Both the position numbers and the translations under genes were made by a program. A DNA stretch of 64,000 bases from Flavobacterium sp. ASV13 (GTDB lineage Bacteria; Bacteroidota; Bacteroidia; Flavobacteriales; Flavobacteriaceae). The notes beneath the pieces were generated by a model. The model had not been told where the DNA came from and made no database searches. It was given only the letters and a program-made list of their open reading frames with translations. This document shows, one piece after another, positions 8,384 through 16,760 of the stretch (the stretch's first letter is position 1; every line of letters starts with the position of its first letter). The stretch spans positions 682,001 to 746,000 of the forward strand of contig NZ_JQJY01000003.1 in the NCBI RefSeq assembly GCF_000745775.1, read 5' to 3'.

Positions 8384-9691
8384 ATGAAACCGCATTTTTA
8401 CAAAATCCTTTTTTTCCTTTTTTTTAGTTTATTTTCCTGCGTCGCACAACAAAACGTAGAAATTCTGGTGGGAAACGGCTGGAGCAGCAACTCTGTCAAT
8501 ACAGTAAAATTTAGAAAAAACGCTTTAACGACTTTTAAAGATTTTCAATTTATAGCCTATTATGATAATGACGGCTATGTAATTTTAGGCAAAAGAAAAC
8601 TAAATTCTACCAATTGGCAAATCGTTAAAACACCTTACAGCGGAAATGTAAAAGATGCACATAATACGATCAGCATTGCAATTGATGGCGATGGATATTT
8701 GCATATCAGCTGGGATCATCACGACACAAAACTTCGATACGCAAAAAGCAAATCTCCATTAAGCTTAGATTTGGATAAAGAAGAATCGATGACCGGAATT
8801 GCTGAGCAAAAAGTAACGTATCCTGAATTTCACAATCTGCCAAACGGGAATTTAGTATTCTTTTATCGTTCAGGCGCTTCGGGACGAGGAAATATGATTC
8901 TTAATTTATATTCGGTAAAAGAAAAAAAATGGTCGCAATTACAAAGCAATTTATTAAACGGCGAAGAGCAAAGAAGCGCGTACTGGCAGGCAAGAGTAGA
9001 TAAAAAAGGCACAATTCACCTTTCATGGGTTTGGAGAGAAAGTTGGGACGTTTCGACGAATCACGACATTTGTTATGCTCGTTCTTTTGACGGCGGTTTG
9101 ACCTGGGAAAAATCAAACGGAGAAAAATACAATTTGCCCATAACTGTTACATCAGCGGAAATTGCATGGAAAATTCCGGAAAAATCAAGTTTGATCAATC
9201 AGACTTCGATGATTGCTGACGGAAACGGAAATCCTTATATCGCGAACTATTGGTGTGAAAATTCCATTCCGCAATTCCAGATTGTTTATTTAGAAAATGG
9301 TATTTGGAAAAAAACAAATACGGGTTTTAGAAAAACTTCTTTTTATTTAGGAGGCGGAGGCACAAAGAAAATTCCAATTTCCAGGCCTGATTTATTAATT
9401 AAAGAAGAAGGAAAAAACCGCAATTTATATTTGCTTTTTAGGGATGCTGAAAGAGAAAATAAAGTGTCCATGGCTTATAAAAATTTGAACCAAAACACAC
9501 CATGGAAAATAACCGACTTAACCACAGCGTCTATAGGTGAATGGGAACCTAATTATGATATTTCGCTTTGGGAAAAACAAAAAAAACTTCATATCTTTCT
9601 TCAAAATGTAAATCAGGTTGATGGCGAAGGTTTAGCCAAATCAGAACCGACAATGGTCAGGGTTTTGGAAGTGAATCAGCTGCCTAAATAA
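8384..9691 (+). CDS. BNR_4-type beta-propeller lipoprotein or secreted protein
   Basis: 435 residues with an N-terminal signal (FFSLFSC, possibly a lipobox). The rest has BNR_4-repeat features: DGYLHISWDHHDTKLRYA, TYPEFHNLPNGNLVFFYR, SGASGRGN, KGTIHLSWVWRES, and RSFDGGLTWEKS (an Asp-box-like turn). This family forms a seven-bladed propeller and includes ulvan lyases (PL24/PL25), where His residues in such segments are catalytic. A polysaccharide-active role is therefore possible, but no other carbohydrate genes are nearby. The sirtuin gene follows after 14 bp, probably on the same transcript. Confidence 0.75.
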   Translation: MKPHFYKILFFLFFSLFSCVAQQNVEILVGNGWSSNSVNTVKFRKNALTTFKDFQFIAYYDNDGYVILGKRKLNSTNWQIVKTPYSGNVKDAHNTISIAIDGDGYLHISWDHHDTKLRYAKSKSPLSLDLDKEESMTGIAEQKVTYPEFHNLPNGNLVFFYRSGASGRGNMILNLYSVKEKKWSQLQSNLLNGEEQRSAYWQARVDKKGTIHLSWVWRESWDVSTNHDICYARSFDGGLTWEKSNGEKYNLPITVTSAEIAWKIPEKSSLINQTSMIADGNGNPYIANYWCENSIPQFQIVYLENGIWKKTNTGFRKTSFYLGGGGTKKIPISRPDLLIKEEGKNRNLYLLFRDAERENKVSMAYKNLNQNTPWKITDLTTASIGEWEPNYDISLWEKQKKLHIFLQNVNQVDGEGLAKSEPTMVRVLEVNQLPK

Positions 9692-9705
9692 TAGAATTTA
9701 AGAAA

Positions 9706-10395
9706 ATGAAAAAGAAACTTGTAGTTTTAACCGGCGCCGGAATTAGTGCAGAAAGCGGCATCAAAACTTTCCGCGACAGCGATGGTTTATGGGAAGGTCA
9801 CGATGTTATGGAAGTCGCAACTCCTGAAGGCTGGCATAAAAATCAAGAATTAGTTTTGGATTTTTATAATAAAAGACGTCAGCAGCTGAAAGAAGTAAAA
9901 CCAAATTTAGGCCACATTATTCTAGCCGAATTAGAAAAAGATTTCGACGTTCATATTATCACCCAGAATGTTGACGATTTGCATGAACGAGCCGGAAGTA
10001 CAAACGTTTTGCATTTACATGGCGAATTACTTAAAGTTCGAAGCGTACAAAATAAAAATCTAATTTTAGATTGGACAGAAGATTTAAACACTGGCGATTT
10101 TGATACAAACGGACATCAATTGAGACCGCATATTGTTTGGTTTGGCGAAGAAGTTCCGGCATTAGAAGAAGCAATCGACATTACAGAAACAGCTGATTAT
10201 TTTGCTGTAATTGGAACTTCGCTTCAAGTTTATCCTGCAGCAGGTCTGATTGCCTATGCTCCAAGTACAACTCCGGTTTTTTATATTGACCCAAAACCAA
10301 TTGCGATTCCAAATATTCGAAATAAAGTAGAAACCATTGCCAAATTTGCATCAGAAGGAGTTGCCGATTTAAGAGCGCGATTAAATTCATTTTGA
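9706..10395 (+). CDS. cobB: NAD-dependent protein deacylase, sirtuin (CobB-like), zinc site absent
   Basis: 229 residues. Sir2 motifs are intact: GAGISAESGIKTFRD (10-24), TQNVDDLHERAG (86-97), catalytic His105 in HLHGELLK, and RPHIVWFGE. Tyr54 and Arg57 (DFYNKR) match the pair that gives desuccinylase activity in CobB/SIRT5. The zinc module is not conserved: the position after KVR that is Cys in E. coli CobB is Ser113, the second Cys pair is missing, and the whole protein has no cysteine. It should still bind NAD and acyl-lysine, but its zinc subdomain must be held together another way. Confidence 0.9.
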   Translation: MKKKLVVLTGAGISAESGIKTFRDSDGLWEGHDVMEVATPEGWHKNQELVLDFYNKRRQQLKEVKPNLGHIILAELEKDFDVHIITQNVDDLHERAGSTNVLHLHGELLKVRSVQNKNLILDWTEDLNTGDFDTNGHQLRPHIVWFGEEVPALEEAIDITETADYFAVIGTSLQVYPAAGLIAYAPSTTPVFYIDPKPIAIPNIRNKVETIAKFASEGVADLRARLNSF

Positions 10396-10441
10396 ATGTA
10401 TAAATGCGCGTTTTAATTACCTCTAATCGCTAAATTCTGCT

Positions 10442-10449
10442 TATATTTG
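10442..10449 (+). promoter_or_regulatory. -7 promoter box TATATTTG of purB
   Basis: Exact TAnnTTTG match, ending 25 nt before the purB ATG, in the 79-bp gap after the sirtuin gene. No strict TTG at the -33 position. Confidence 0.5.
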
Positions 10450-10474
10450 CACCTTTCGAAAAAACAACATAACA

Positions 10475-11821
10475 ATGACTACTCTAAACGAATTGAATGC
10501 TATATCACCAATTGATGGAAGATATAGAAATAAAACTCAAAATTTAGCACCTTTTTTCTCTGAAGAAGCCTTAATTAAATACCGCGTTTTGGTTGAAGTG
10601 GAATATTTTATTGCTTTATGCGAAATTCCATTGCCTCAACTAAAAGGTATTGATTCAGGTTTATTTGACAGCTTAAGAAACATCTACAAAAATTTCTCTA
10701 CTGAAGATGCGCTTTGGATCAAAGAAACGGAGAAAGTAACCAACCACGACGTAAAAGCGGTTGAATACTTTATCAAAGATGCTTTTGAAAAATTAGGTTT
10801 ATCTCAATACAAAGAGTTCATTCACTTCGGATTAACATCTCAGGATATTAATAATACTGCTATTCCGCTTTCTACAAAAGAAGCTTTTGAGCAAGTTTAT
10901 ATGCCTTCACTAATTTCTTTAATTTCTAAATTGAAAGAATTAAGTGTGGAATGGAAAGACATTCCAATGTTGGCGCGTACACACGGACAACCAGCATCTC
11001 CTACTCGTTTAGGAAAAGAGATTTTGGTTTTTGTTGAGCGTTTAGAAGAGCAAATGCGTTTGTTGTTCAATGTTCCGTTTGCAGCTAAATTTGGTGGCGC
11101 AACTGGAAACTTTAACGCACATCATGTTGCATATCCACAAATTGACTGGAAACAATTCGGAACTAAATTTGTTGAAACTAGCTTAGGATTACAACATTCA
11201 TTCCCGACAACTCAAATCGAGCATTACGATCATTTTGCAGCATTTTTTGATGGTTTAAAAAGAATCAACAATATCATTATCGATTTAGATCGTGATATCT
11301 GGACGTATGTTTCAATGGATTATTTTAAACAAAAAATCAAAGCTGGAGAAATTGGATCTTCGGCAATGCCACATAAAGTAAACCCAATTGATTTTGAAAA
11401 TTCTGAAGGAAACTTAGGAATTGCAAATGCTATTTTTGAACATTTGGCTGCTAAATTACCTATTTCAAGATTACAGCGTGATTTAACTGACAGTACCGTT
11501 TTAAGAAATGTTGGTGTTCCTGTTGGACACACCATTATTGCTTTTGAAGCGACTCTAAAAGGTTTGAATAAACTACTTTTAAACGAAAGTAAATTTGCTG
11601 AAGATTTAGAGAAAAACTGGGCGGTTGTTGCTGAGGCTATTCAGACGATTTTGCGTCGCGAGGCATATCCAAATCCTTACGAAGCATTGAAAGGTTTGAC
11701 AAGAACAAATGAAGCAATTGACAAAAATGCGATTCATAATTTTATTGCAACATTAGAAGTTTCTGATGCCGTTAGAGCAGAATTAATGCAGATAACTCCT
11801 AGCAATTACACAGGTATTTAA
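10475..11821 (+). CDS. purB: Adenylosuccinate lyase
   Basis: 448 residues, full length. PurB cleaves SAICAR to AICAR and adenylosuccinate to AMP, releasing fumarate, in purine synthesis. The fumarase/aspartase signature is clear (GSSAMPHKVNPIDFENSEG, about 290-308), along with the N-terminal SPIDGRYRNKT, the TNHDVKAVEYF helix, TSQDINNTA, and ARTHGQPASPT. It resembles the E. coli-like long PurB class. It is monocistronic, with a -7 box before and a terminator after. Confidence 0.97.
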   Translation: MTTLNELNAISPIDGRYRNKTQNLAPFFSEEALIKYRVLVEVEYFIALCEIPLPQLKGIDSGLFDSLRNIYKNFSTEDALWIKETEKVTNHDVKAVEYFIKDAFEKLGLSQYKEFIHFGLTSQDINNTAIPLSTKEAFEQVYMPSLISLISKLKELSVEWKDIPMLARTHGQPASPTRLGKEILVFVERLEEQMRLLFNVPFAAKFGGATGNFNAHHVAYPQIDWKQFGTKFVETSLGLQHSFPTTQIEHYDHFAAFFDGLKRINNIIIDLDRDIWTYVSMDYFKQKIKAGEIGSSAMPHKVNPIDFENSEGNLGIANAIFEHLAAKLPISRLQRDLTDSTVLRNVGVPVGHTIIAFEATLKGLNKLLLNESKFAEDLEKNWAVVAEAIQTILRREAYPNPYEALKGLTRTNEAIDKNAIHNFIATLEVSDAVRAELMQITPSNYTGI

Positions 11822-11850
11822 AGAAAACCTAAAATATTTTCCCAAAAAAA

Positions 11851-11878
11851 GCTATCTTTATCGAGATAGCTTTTTTTT
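11851..11878 (+). terminator. Terminator of purB
   Basis: GCTATCT / AGATAGC stem with a TTATCG loop and eight T, 29 bp after the purB stop. Confidence 0.92.
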
Positions 11879-11897
11879 ATTTAAATCTGATTGGAAA

Positions 11898-11984
11898 CTA
11901 GCCCAGACTGGAATGAAAAGCCTTTTGCTTGAAAAACATATTTTTTTGAGCAAAAGCTTAAAATGTAAAGCTGGAAATAGCTCC
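11898..11984 (-). ncRNA. Flavo-1-like structured element, copy 1
   Basis: Read on the minus strand it runs from GGAGCTATTTCCAGCTT to TTCCAGTCTGGGCTAG, with an internal CTTTTGCT/AGCAAAAG stem. Ends and internal layout match the copies at 27917-28060 and 61101-61177. It lies between purB and the antiporter gene, opposite to both. It may be an RNA of the flavobacterial Flavo-1 type or a mobile-repeat-like hairpin; the name is from memory and untested. Confidence 0.45.
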
Positions 11985-12007
11985 TGAAACTAAAATACCA
12001 CTTCTAT

Positions 12008-14260
12008 ATGATTGCCTTAAACGCCGCTGCCGAAACTACACACCATTTACAACCCTTAATCAGCGACTTGGGATTAATCCTAATGACCGCCGGAATTGCT
12101 GTGCTAATTTTCAAAAAAATGAAACAGCCACTGGTTTTAGGATATTTGATTGCGGGATTTTTGGCTGGAAATCATTTCGACTTTTTCCCATCGATTACAG
12201 ATATGAAAAGTGTTGAAGTTTGGGCCGAAATTGGTGTTATCTTTTTGCTTTTTAGTTTAGGACTCGAATTTAGTTTTAAAAAACTGATGAAAGTTGGTGG
12301 CACTTCGTCCATCACCGCCATAACCCAGATTATGTTTATGACCTTGATTGGTTATCTGGTGGGGCAATGGATGGGTTGGGGAAAAATGGACAGTATTTTT
12401 CTTGGTGCAACGCTTTCAATTTCTTCTACAACTATTATTATTCGGGCATTTGATGAATTGGGAGTTAAAGGGAAAAAATTCGTAGGAATTGTATTTGGCG
12501 CCTTAATTGTAGAAGATATTGTCGCGATTTTAATGCTTGTTTTATTATCGACAATTGCGGTGAGCGATCAGGTTTCCGGAACTGCTTTATTGCAATCTGT
12601 TTTAAAATTAATTTTCTTTTTAATCATTTGGTTTTTAGGCGGAATCTTCATTATTCCGACGATTTTAAAAAAAGCAAAACATTTATTGAGTGACGAAATG
12701 TTGCTTATTATTTCGCTTGCATTATGTTTGATGATGGTAATGTTTGCTGCTAATGTTGGTTTTTCTCCAGCCTTAGGCGCTTTTATAATGGGTTCTATTA
12801 TTGCCGAAACCACTCAAGCGGAAAAAATCGAACATTTAATTCAGCCAGTAAAAGACTTATTTGGTGCTGTTTTCTTCGTGTCAGTCGGAATGTTGATCAA
12901 TCCGGTAACTTTAGTTGATTATGCGCTTCCTGTTTTGATCATCACATTGGTTACTGTTTTTGGAAAAGCATTCAGTTCTGCATTTGGAGCTTTACTCTCG
13001 GGACAACCTTTGAAACAATCAGTACAAACCGGAATGAGTTTGGCACAAATTGGAGAATTCTCATTTATCATCGCCACGCTCGGAATGACATTGAAAGTGA
13101 CAAGCGACTTTTTATATCCTATAATTGTGGCAGTTTCAGCAGTTACTACGTTTACAACTCCATTTTTAATTAAATATTCTGAAACTTTTGCTTTGTTTTT
13201 AGAATCAAAAATGCCAAAAAAATGGGTCAAAAACATTAATCGTTATAGTGTAAACGCGCAGGCGATTAAATCGGTTAGTACCTGGCAAATTGTATTACGA
13301 GCTTCAGTAACACAAATTATACTTCATACTATAATTATTACCGCAATTATTTTATTGTCTGCCAAATTTGTTGCGCCTTTAGTGGCTGATACCCGATTTG
13401 GAAATACGCTTGCCGCATTGATTACATTGGTGATTATTGCTCCTTTTTTATGGGCGCTTTCGTTGCGAAGAGTAAAAGTGGATGAAGTTGAAATTTTATG
13501 GGAAGAACGAAAATATCGCGGAGCACTTTTAATGCTGATTTTAATCAGAATGAGTCTTGGTTTGTTTTTCGTGGGCTTTTTATTGAATATTTTCTTCTCG
13601 CCTTTGGTCGCTTTTGTTGCGCTGATAATTGCTATTGGAGCATATCAAATATTCCCGAAAAAATTAAACGAACAATATCATAAAATCGAAAATCACTTTC
13701 TGAAAAATTTGAACGATCGTGAAAACAAAAAAATTGACAGACGTTATGCCAATTTAATGCCTTGGGACGGTCACATGTCGTTTTTTGATATTGGAAAAGA
13801 ATCCAACCTGGCAGGAAAAACTTTAGAAGAATTAAAAATTCGAGAACAACTCGGAATTAATATTGCCGAAATAAAACGAGGCGATATTACAATTCCTATT
13901 CCAACTAAAAATGAACGTTTGTTTCCGGGTGACGAAATTTGCGTAATCGGTACGGATGCTCAAGTTACAGAATTTGCCAAATATTTAGATCAAAATGAAA
14001 TTGAAGCTCCGCCTGCGGTCCAAGAATCTGAAATTGTGTTACGTCAGTTAGAAGTTTCTCAAGAAGAATTTATTCAAAAAAGCATTGGGCAATTTAGAGG
14101 AAAAACTGGCGGCCTAGTCGTAGGAATTGAGCGAAATGGAAACCGAATCCTAAATCCTGAATCGAATATTATTTTGAGTCAGAATGATATCATTTGGGTT
14201 GTAGGCGACAAGAAAAAAATGAATGAGTTGACCAAAGGGACTAAGGTTCTGAGGAGCTAA
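12008..14260 (+). CDS. CPA2-type cation:proton antiporter with two RCK_C domains
   Basis: 750 residues. Residues ~15-390 are a 12-13 helix Na/H-exchanger domain of the KefB/KefC type (KQPLVLGYLIAGFLAG; GLEFSFKKL; ATLSISSTTIIIRAF; GALIVEDIVAIL; PALGAFIMGSIIAET). Residues ~420-560 add further membrane helices. Residues ~590-660 and ~680-748 are TrkA-C/RCK_C-like regulatory domains (AGKTLEELKIR; PGDEICVIG; SQNDIIWVVG). No Rossmann TrkA_N domain is seen between them. It likely exports K+ or Na+ in exchange for protons at the inner membrane. Confidence 0.88.
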   Translation: MIALNAAAETTHHLQPLISDLGLILMTAGIAVLIFKKMKQPLVLGYLIAGFLAGNHFDFFPSITDMKSVEVWAEIGVIFLLFSLGLEFSFKKLMKVGGTSSITAITQIMFMTLIGYLVGQWMGWGKMDSIFLGATLSISSTTIIIRAFDELGVKGKKFVGIVFGALIVEDIVAILMLVLLSTIAVSDQVSGTALLQSVLKLIFFLIIWFLGGIFIIPTILKKAKHLLSDEMLLIISLALCLMMVMFAANVGFSPALGAFIMGSIIAETTQAEKIEHLIQPVKDLFGAVFFVSVGMLINPVTLVDYALPVLIITLVTVFGKAFSSAFGALLSGQPLKQSVQTGMSLAQIGEFSFIIATLGMTLKVTSDFLYPIIVAVSAVTTFTTPFLIKYSETFALFLESKMPKKWVKNINRYSVNAQAIKSVSTWQIVLRASVTQIILHTIIITAIILLSAKFVAPLVADTRFGNTLAALITLVIIAPFLWALSLRRVKVDEVEILWEERKYRGALLMLILIRMSLGLFFVGFLLNIFFSPLVAFVALIIAIGAYQIFPKKLNEQYHKIENHFLKNLNDRENKKIDRRYANLMPWDGHMSFFDIGKESNLAGKTLEELKIREQLGINIAEIKRGDITIPIPTKNERLFPGDEICVIGTDAQVTEFAKYLDQNEIEAPPAVQESEIVLRQLEVSQEEFIQKSIGQFRGKTGGLVVGIERNGNRILNPESNIILSQNDIIWVVGDKKKMNELTKGTKVLRS

Positions 14261-14356
14261 GGTTCTAAGTTTTTTTTAAATAATTAAGGCGCTAAGCTGT
14301 TAAGTTTTCAAATAAAAATCTTAGCATCTTAGCGCCTTAGTATCTTAGAACCTTAA
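14236..14356. repeat. Octad array between antiporter and peroxiredoxin genes
   Basis: Left arm has CTAAGGTT, CTGAGGAG, CTAAGGTT and CTAAG words, overlapping the last codons of the antiporter gene. Right arm (14320-14356) has CTTAGCAT, CTTAGCGC, CTTAGTAT, CTTAGAAC and CTTAA at an 8-nt step, ending next to the peroxiredoxin stop codon. The arms are complementary and could act as a two-way terminator. Confidence 0.75.
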
Positions 14357-14995
14357 TTACTTATTTGGCTGTGGCGTCAATCTTAAATAAGGTTTAATTG
14401 GTGTGTGTCCTTTTGGAAATTTTGCAGGGATATCGCTGTCCGGAATTGCTGGTGCGATGACAACATCTTCACCATCTTTCCAGTTTGCAGGAGTTGCAAC
14501 ACTATAATTTGCAGTTAATTGCAAACTGTCAATAACACGAAGCAATTCGTCAAAATTTCTTCCTGTTGAAGCTGGATAAGTCAAAGTCAATTTGATTTTT
14601 TTATCGGCACCAATTACGAAAACAGAACGTACTGTGAATTTATCGCTGGCATTTGGGTGAAGCATATCATATAAAGTTGCTATTCTTTTATCTTCATCGG
14701 CAATAATTGGAAAATTGACTTCTGTATTTTGAGTTTCGTTGATGTCCTTAATCCACTCTTTATGTGATTCCAGGCCGTCTACACTCAAAGCAATAACTTT
14801 CGTATTTCTTTTAGTAAATTCCGGAAGATAGTTTGCTACTGTTCCCAATTCAGTGGTACAAACCGGAGTAAAATCGGCAGGATGCGAAAATAAAACACCC
14901 CATGAATCTCCCAAGTATTCGTGAAAATTGATTGGTCCTTGTGTGGTTTCTGCATGAAAATCTGGAGCTATATCGCCTAATCTTAATGTTGACAT
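14357..14995 (-). CDS. 1-Cys peroxiredoxin (Prx6 family)
   Basis: 212 residues, the size of Prx6-type enzymes. The peroxidatic site is HPADFTPVCTTELG with Cys at about residue 47, and this is the only cysteine in the protein, so no resolving Cys exists. Other family marks are GDIAPDFHAETTQG, LSVDGLESHKEWIKDI, FPIIADEDKRIATLYDMLHP and the long C-terminal arm (PANWKDGEDVVI) used for dimerisation. It reduces H2O2 and organic peroxides in the cytoplasm, with an external thiol as reductant. Confidence 0.95.
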   Translation of the reverse strand: MSTLRLGDIAPDFHAETTQGPINFHEYLGDSWGVLFSHPADFTPVCTTELGTVANYLPEFTKRNTKVIALSVDGLESHKEWIKDINETQNTEVNFPIIADEDKRIATLYDMLHPNASDKFTVRSVFVIGADKKIKLTLTYPASTGRNFDELLRVIDSLQLTANYSVATPANWKDGEDVVIAPAIPDSDIPAKFPKGHTPIKPYLRLTPQPNK

Positions 14996-15107
14996 AATTT
15001 ATATTTTTTAGTTCCTCTAAAATTAACTAAAAAATTCGTAGAGAAAACATCTAAAATCTTAAAAAAAGTTAAAATTCTATTTTCTCTATATAATTAGTAT
15101 TTTATTC

Positions 15108-16019
15108 TTAAATAAAACTAAGAATGAAATACCAAAAAGCAAGAGTTACAAAGGAAATTGGGATTCCAAAACCAATCATCATACTGCTTAATTTTGGTTT
15201 TAATCCGTAAGTTGAAGCTAAGATTGCGCCCGTAATCATTGGCGCCATTGCAGTTTCCATCAAAGTAATTTTTATAACCTCAGAATGCTGATTGAAAATA
15301 AACACATACAGCACAAAAATGATAAAAGGAACTAAAAGCAATTTAAAGAAAAGTCCAAGTCGTAAAAATTTCCAATGCTGGCTTTTTCGATCAAAAGTCA
15401 ATTGCAAACCAACAGAAAGCAAAGCCAAAGGCGTCACCAAACTTCCAATTTTCAGCAATACCGCTTGAAAATTTTCATTTAAATTATAATCAAAAATATT
15501 CATCAGGCACGCCAAAACAAACATTAAAAAAGGCGGAAACAAAATAATCTTTTTAAAAATCCCTAAAGCATTAGGACTTCCTTTAGAATAAAATGCCGCT
15601 GTAAAAACACCAAGTGTTGAAACTACTACAAAAGTTCCTGGCTGATCTACCAAAACGGCAGTTTCCAAGCCTTTTTTCCCAAATAAAGCTTCAATAATTG
15701 GATATCCAAGAAAAGAACTGTTGCTTAACCCTGCGGTTAAAATCAAACATCCAATCAGTTTATTCGACCAACCATTTTTTCTTCCTAAAAAATGAAAAAA
15801 AATAAAAGCCAAGATATAAGTAATCCACCCGGCTCCTATTGGAAATAGCAATTCACTACTCCATTTTATTTTTGGAATATGATATAAAGTAATTGCAGGA
15901 AGACAAAAATAGATGACAATCTTATTAAGTGTCTTATAAATATGAGTAGGAAACTGTTTTACGTGTTGTAAAATCAAGCCCAACGAAAGAAATAAAAATA
16001 TTAGAAGAAAGTTGTTCAT
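15108..16019 (-). CDS. AEC-family (auxin efflux carrier-like) transporter
   Basis: 303 residues from ATG 16019 (MNNFLLIFLFLSLGLIL). The longer frame to 16037 is rejected because a -7 box (16035-16042) overlaps it. Ten hydrophobic segments are visible with the two-part AEC layout: a kinked half ending around GCLILTAGLSNSSFLGYPII and a second half with LVTPLALLSVGLQL and MAPMITGAILASTYGL. Bacterial AEC proteins transport malate or other carboxylates; the substrate here is unknown. It is divergent from the Rrf2 regulator gene across 276 bp of repeats. Confidence 0.82.
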   Translation of the reverse strand: MNNFLLIFLFLSLGLILQHVKQFPTHIYKTLNKIVIYFCLPAITLYHIPKIKWSSELLFPIGAGWITYILAFIFFHFLGRKNGWSNKLIGCLILTAGLSNSSFLGYPIIEALFGKKGLETAVLVDQPGTFVVVSTLGVFTAAFYSKGSPNALGIFKKIILFPPFLMFVLACLMNIFDYNLNENFQAVLLKIGSLVTPLALLSVGLQLTFDRKSQHWKFLRLGLFFKLLLVPFIIFVLYVFIFNQHSEVIKITLMETAMAPMITGAILASTYGLKPKLSSMMIGFGIPISFVTLAFWYFILSFI

Positions 16020-16034
16020 ATCATAAGATCGAGA

Positions 16035-16042
16035 CAAAAATA
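16035..16042 (-). promoter_or_regulatory. -7 promoter box of the AEC gene
   Basis: Minus-strand TATTTTTG, 15 nt upstream of ATG 16019; exact TAnnTTTG match, no clear -33 TTG. Confidence 0.5.
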
Positions 16043-16051
16043 GTTATTTAT

Positions 16052-16225
16052 ATTTTAGTGATTAGTGAAAAGTGATTAGTAATTAGCTTTTCGAACGAAT
16101 AGCAACTACTTATTTACTTTTGTTACACTTATAACACTTTGACAAGAGTAATTCGCTAATCACTTTTCACTAATCACTTTTCACTAATTACTTTTCACTA
16201 ATTACTATTCACTAACTACTAAATA
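16052..16225. repeat. Heptad array, ten consecutive CTnnnnA words plus a facing arm
   Basis: 16156-16225 is ten unbroken 7-mers, each starting CT and ending A: CTAATCA, CTTTTCA, CTAATCA, CTTTTCA, CTAATTA, CTTTTCA, CTAATTA, CTATTCA, CTAACTA, CTAAATA. At 16052-16086 five 7-mers in the opposite sense (ATTTTAG, TGATTAG, TGAAAAG, TGATTAG, TAATTAG) can pair with it. The 69-bp spacer contains TACTTTTG (16115-16122), a possible -7 box. The array fills the divergent AEC/Rrf2 intergenic region. Confidence 0.85.
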
Positions 16226-16268
16226 CCAAAAAGTTAGTTAAAATTTATTTTCGTATTGAAAAACTCAC

Positions 16269-16276
16269 TATATTTG
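16269..16276 (+). promoter_or_regulatory. -7 promoter box TATATTTG of the Rrf2 gene
   Basis: Exact TAnnTTTG match ending 19 nt before the ATG at 16296, a spacing like that of other genes in the window. Confidence 0.5.
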
Positions 16277-16295
16277 TAACATATTTTATTACAGT

Positions 16296-16703
16296 ATGCT
16301 TTCAGGTAAATTTGCTATAACGATTCACATTCTTACTTTGCTCAATAAATTTCCAAATGATTATTTATCATCGGAATATATTGCAGGAAGCATGAACCTC
16401 AACCCTGTTTTGGTTCGAAAAGAAATTGCAAACCTAAAAGCACATCATATTGTAGAAAGCAAAGAAGGCAAAAATGGCGGTACAAAACTGTCAGTAGACG
16501 CTGCTAAACTGACTCTAAAAGAAATTTTCGAAATGACTTTTGAAACTATTGGCTTAGGTTATGCAAAAAATCAGCCAAACCCTGATTGTCCTGTTGGAAA
16601 AAAAATCAATCAGAATTTGGATGCTTTATATAAAGAAATGAATCAAAAAGTTAGTGCGCAACTGGAAAAAATTTCATTAGAAGATTTTTCGAATCAGTTT
16701 TAA
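16296..16703 (+). CDS. Rrf2-family transcriptional regulator
   Basis: 135 residues with an N-terminal winged helix (FAITIHILTLL, SSEYIAGSMNLNPVLVRKEIANLKAHHIVESKEGKNGG) followed by a short dimer helix. It has a single cysteine (PDCPVG, about residue 97), so it lacks the three-Cys Fe-S cluster of IscR/NsrR and is closer to B. subtilis YwnA or single-Cys redox sensors. The NAD(P)-binding protein 57 bp downstream is the usual YwnB-type partner, probably its main target. Confidence 0.88.
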   Translation: MLSGKFAITIHILTLLNKFPNDYLSSEYIAGSMNLNPVLVRKEIANLKAHHIVESKEGKNGGTKLSVDAAKLTLKEIFEMTFETIGLGYAKNQPNPDCPVGKKINQNLDALYKEMNQKVSAQLEKISLEDFSNQF

Positions 16704-16760
16704 AAGTATTTTTTTATTTTAAACTGTAACAATTTTTATTACTAAATAAATTTATATATT

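Noticed and set aside
12919..13236. 105-residue minus-strand frame opposite the antiporter
   Set aside because: Antisense shadow of transmembrane-coding DNA without a promoter.
16052..16225. CRISPR array
   Set aside because: Units are 7 nt with no spacers; no cas genes in the window.
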